The translations under genes and the position numbers were made by a program. Under the pieces are notes generated by a model. That model was given only the letters and a program-made list of their open reading frames with translations, did no database searches and was not told the DNA's origin. DNA of 5,587 nucleotides from Actinomycetota bacterium. Lineage in GTDB: Bacteria; Actinomycetota; Acidimicrobiia; Acidimicrobiales; BP-101. Shown in pieces: positions 4,942 to 5,587 of this stretch. The stretch covers positions 1-5,587 of the forward strand of contig JAUTXA010000174.1 in NCBI GenBank assembly GCA_030838265.1. Reading direction: 5' to 3'. Numbering within the stretch: the stretch's first letter is position 1; each line of letters starts with the position of its first letter.

Positions 4942-5587
4942 CTAGCTGGTGGAGCGGCCCTCGCGGGTGCGCTCGCCCAGGTCTTCGAGCGAGACCACGT
5001 CAGCTAGGGGCGCAGGCTCGGCCGTGCGCTGGCGGATGCCGGGGTGGAAGAGGGTGTAGAGGGCGACGCCGAGGGCGGCGATCACGAAGGGGATCAGAGC
5101 GTTCCCCCGGTTGGTGAAGGTGGGATAGAGGACGAAGGCCGATAGGAGGGCCGTCCACGTCCACAGGATCGAGACCGAGCGGCGCTGGCCGTGGCCGAGG
5201 CGCATGAGGCGGTGGTGGAGGTGCTCCTTGTCGGCGCCGGTGAGACCCGAGCGGCGGACGGCCCGGCGCACCACGGCGAAGCTGGTGTCGAGCAACGGCA
5301 CGCCGAGGATGAAGAACGGGATGAAGATCGGGGCGTAGAAGAAGTACTTCTGGCCCGAGAACGGTTGGTCGGCCCGGCCCCCGACCACGGCGGTCGACAC
5401 CGCCATCAGCAGCCCCAGCAACAGGGCCCCCGAGTCGCCCATGAAGATCTTGGCCGGGTGGATGTTGTGGGGCAGGAACCCGACGCAGACCCCGCAGGTG
5501 ATCACCGCGATCAGCGGCCCCATGTTCTCGGGACCCAGAAGACCAAGGCTCAAGAGGCGAAGGCAGTAGATGGCGAAGGCGGCCGCG
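4942..5587 (-). CDS. wecA: WecA/MraY-family UDP-sugar:polyprenyl-phosphate sugar-1-phosphate transferase, C-terminal part (cut by right window edge)
   Basis: This membrane enzyme family (glycosyl transferase family 4, PF00953) moves a sugar-1-phosphate, GlcNAc in WecA, from UDP to a polyprenyl phosphate. That step starts cell-wall polymer synthesis. The visible 214 residues are the C-terminal portion; the gene is open to the window edge, so its start is not here, and the TTG at 5551-5553 is an internal Leu codon. Counting visible residues, HNIHPAKIFMGDSGALLLG at 40-58 is the family's conserved PAxxFMGDSG motif. HLHHRLMRLG at 122-131 is the cytoplasmic His-rich motif typical of WecA/TagO-type rather than MraY members. 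Membrane segments flank both, and a charged, probably cytoplasmic tail follows. M. tuberculosis has a wecA homologue (Rv1302) at the same place ahead of its atp genes, which supports the WecA-type call. The exact sugar substrate cannot be read from the sequence. Confidence 0.88.
   Translation of the reverse strand, partial: AAAFAIYCLRLLSLGLLGPENMGPLIAVITCGVCVGFLPHNIHPAKIFMGDSGALLLGLLMAVSTAVVGGRADQPFSGQKYFFYAPIFIPFFILGVPLLDTSFAVVRRAVRRSGLTGADKEHLHHRLMRLGHGQRRSVSILWTWTALLSAFVLYPTFTNRGNALIPFVIAALGVALYTLFHPGIRQRTAEPAPLADVVSLEDLGERTREGRSTS

Noticed and set aside
4804..5007. A 67-codon plus-strand frame spanning the spacer and the glycosyltransferase end
   Set aside because: It has no ribosome site, is Pro/Arg/Ala rich, and overlaps the glycosyltransferase coding end in antisense.
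1..5587. Mobile elements, CRISPR arrays, long direct repeats or a novel defence system
   Set aside because: No transposase, integrase, repeat array or unexplained gene cluster is visible. All coding space is accounted for by the atp genes and the wecA-type gene.

Overview
The window is high-GC DNA whose genes all lie on the minus strand, so transcription runs from right to left. It carries most of a bacterial F-type ATP synthase operon. In transcription order the genes are: the 3' end of a WecA/MraY-type sugar-phosphate transferase gene (right edge), a small AtpZ-like membrane protein, an AtpI-like membrane protein, atpB (a), atpE (c), atpF (b), atpH (delta), atpA (alpha), and the first 123 codons of atpG (gamma), cut by the left edge. 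atpD (beta) and atpC (epsilon) are presumably just beyond position 1.

The base composition, heavy GCC/CTC/GAG codon use, and a wecA-type gene directly ahead of the atp genes suggest an actinobacterium; that last arrangement is known from Mycobacterium tuberculosis. Subunits b and delta are separate proteins and alpha lacks the mycobacterial C-terminal extension. This points away from mycobacteria and towards a deeper lineage, possibly Acidimicrobiia. That placement is an inference from protein style, not a database result.

Layout: 4942-5587 is the C-terminal part of the glycosyltransferase. 4754-4941 is the only real intergenic gap; it holds a possible hairpin terminator for the glycosyltransferase and a plausible sigma70-type promoter for the atp operon in a local AT-rich patch. 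1-4753 is a tightly packed operon. Its genes overlap by 1 or 4 bases or are separated by at most 14 bases, and Shine-Dalgarno sites sit in or next to the preceding gene's end, as expected for translational coupling.

Together the a, b and c subunits form the membrane Fo motor. Delta and b form the peripheral stalk, alpha (with beta) the catalytic head, and gamma the rotor shaft. AtpZ and AtpI are accessory membrane proteins linked to assembly or ion supply in other bacteria. The c subunit lacks the known Na+ ligands, so proton coupling is expected.

Nothing here looks like an undescribed system. The observation most worth a second look is an abrupt change in synonymous codon use near position 615, inside atpA and continuing through atpG. 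It could mark recombination or an assembly join.
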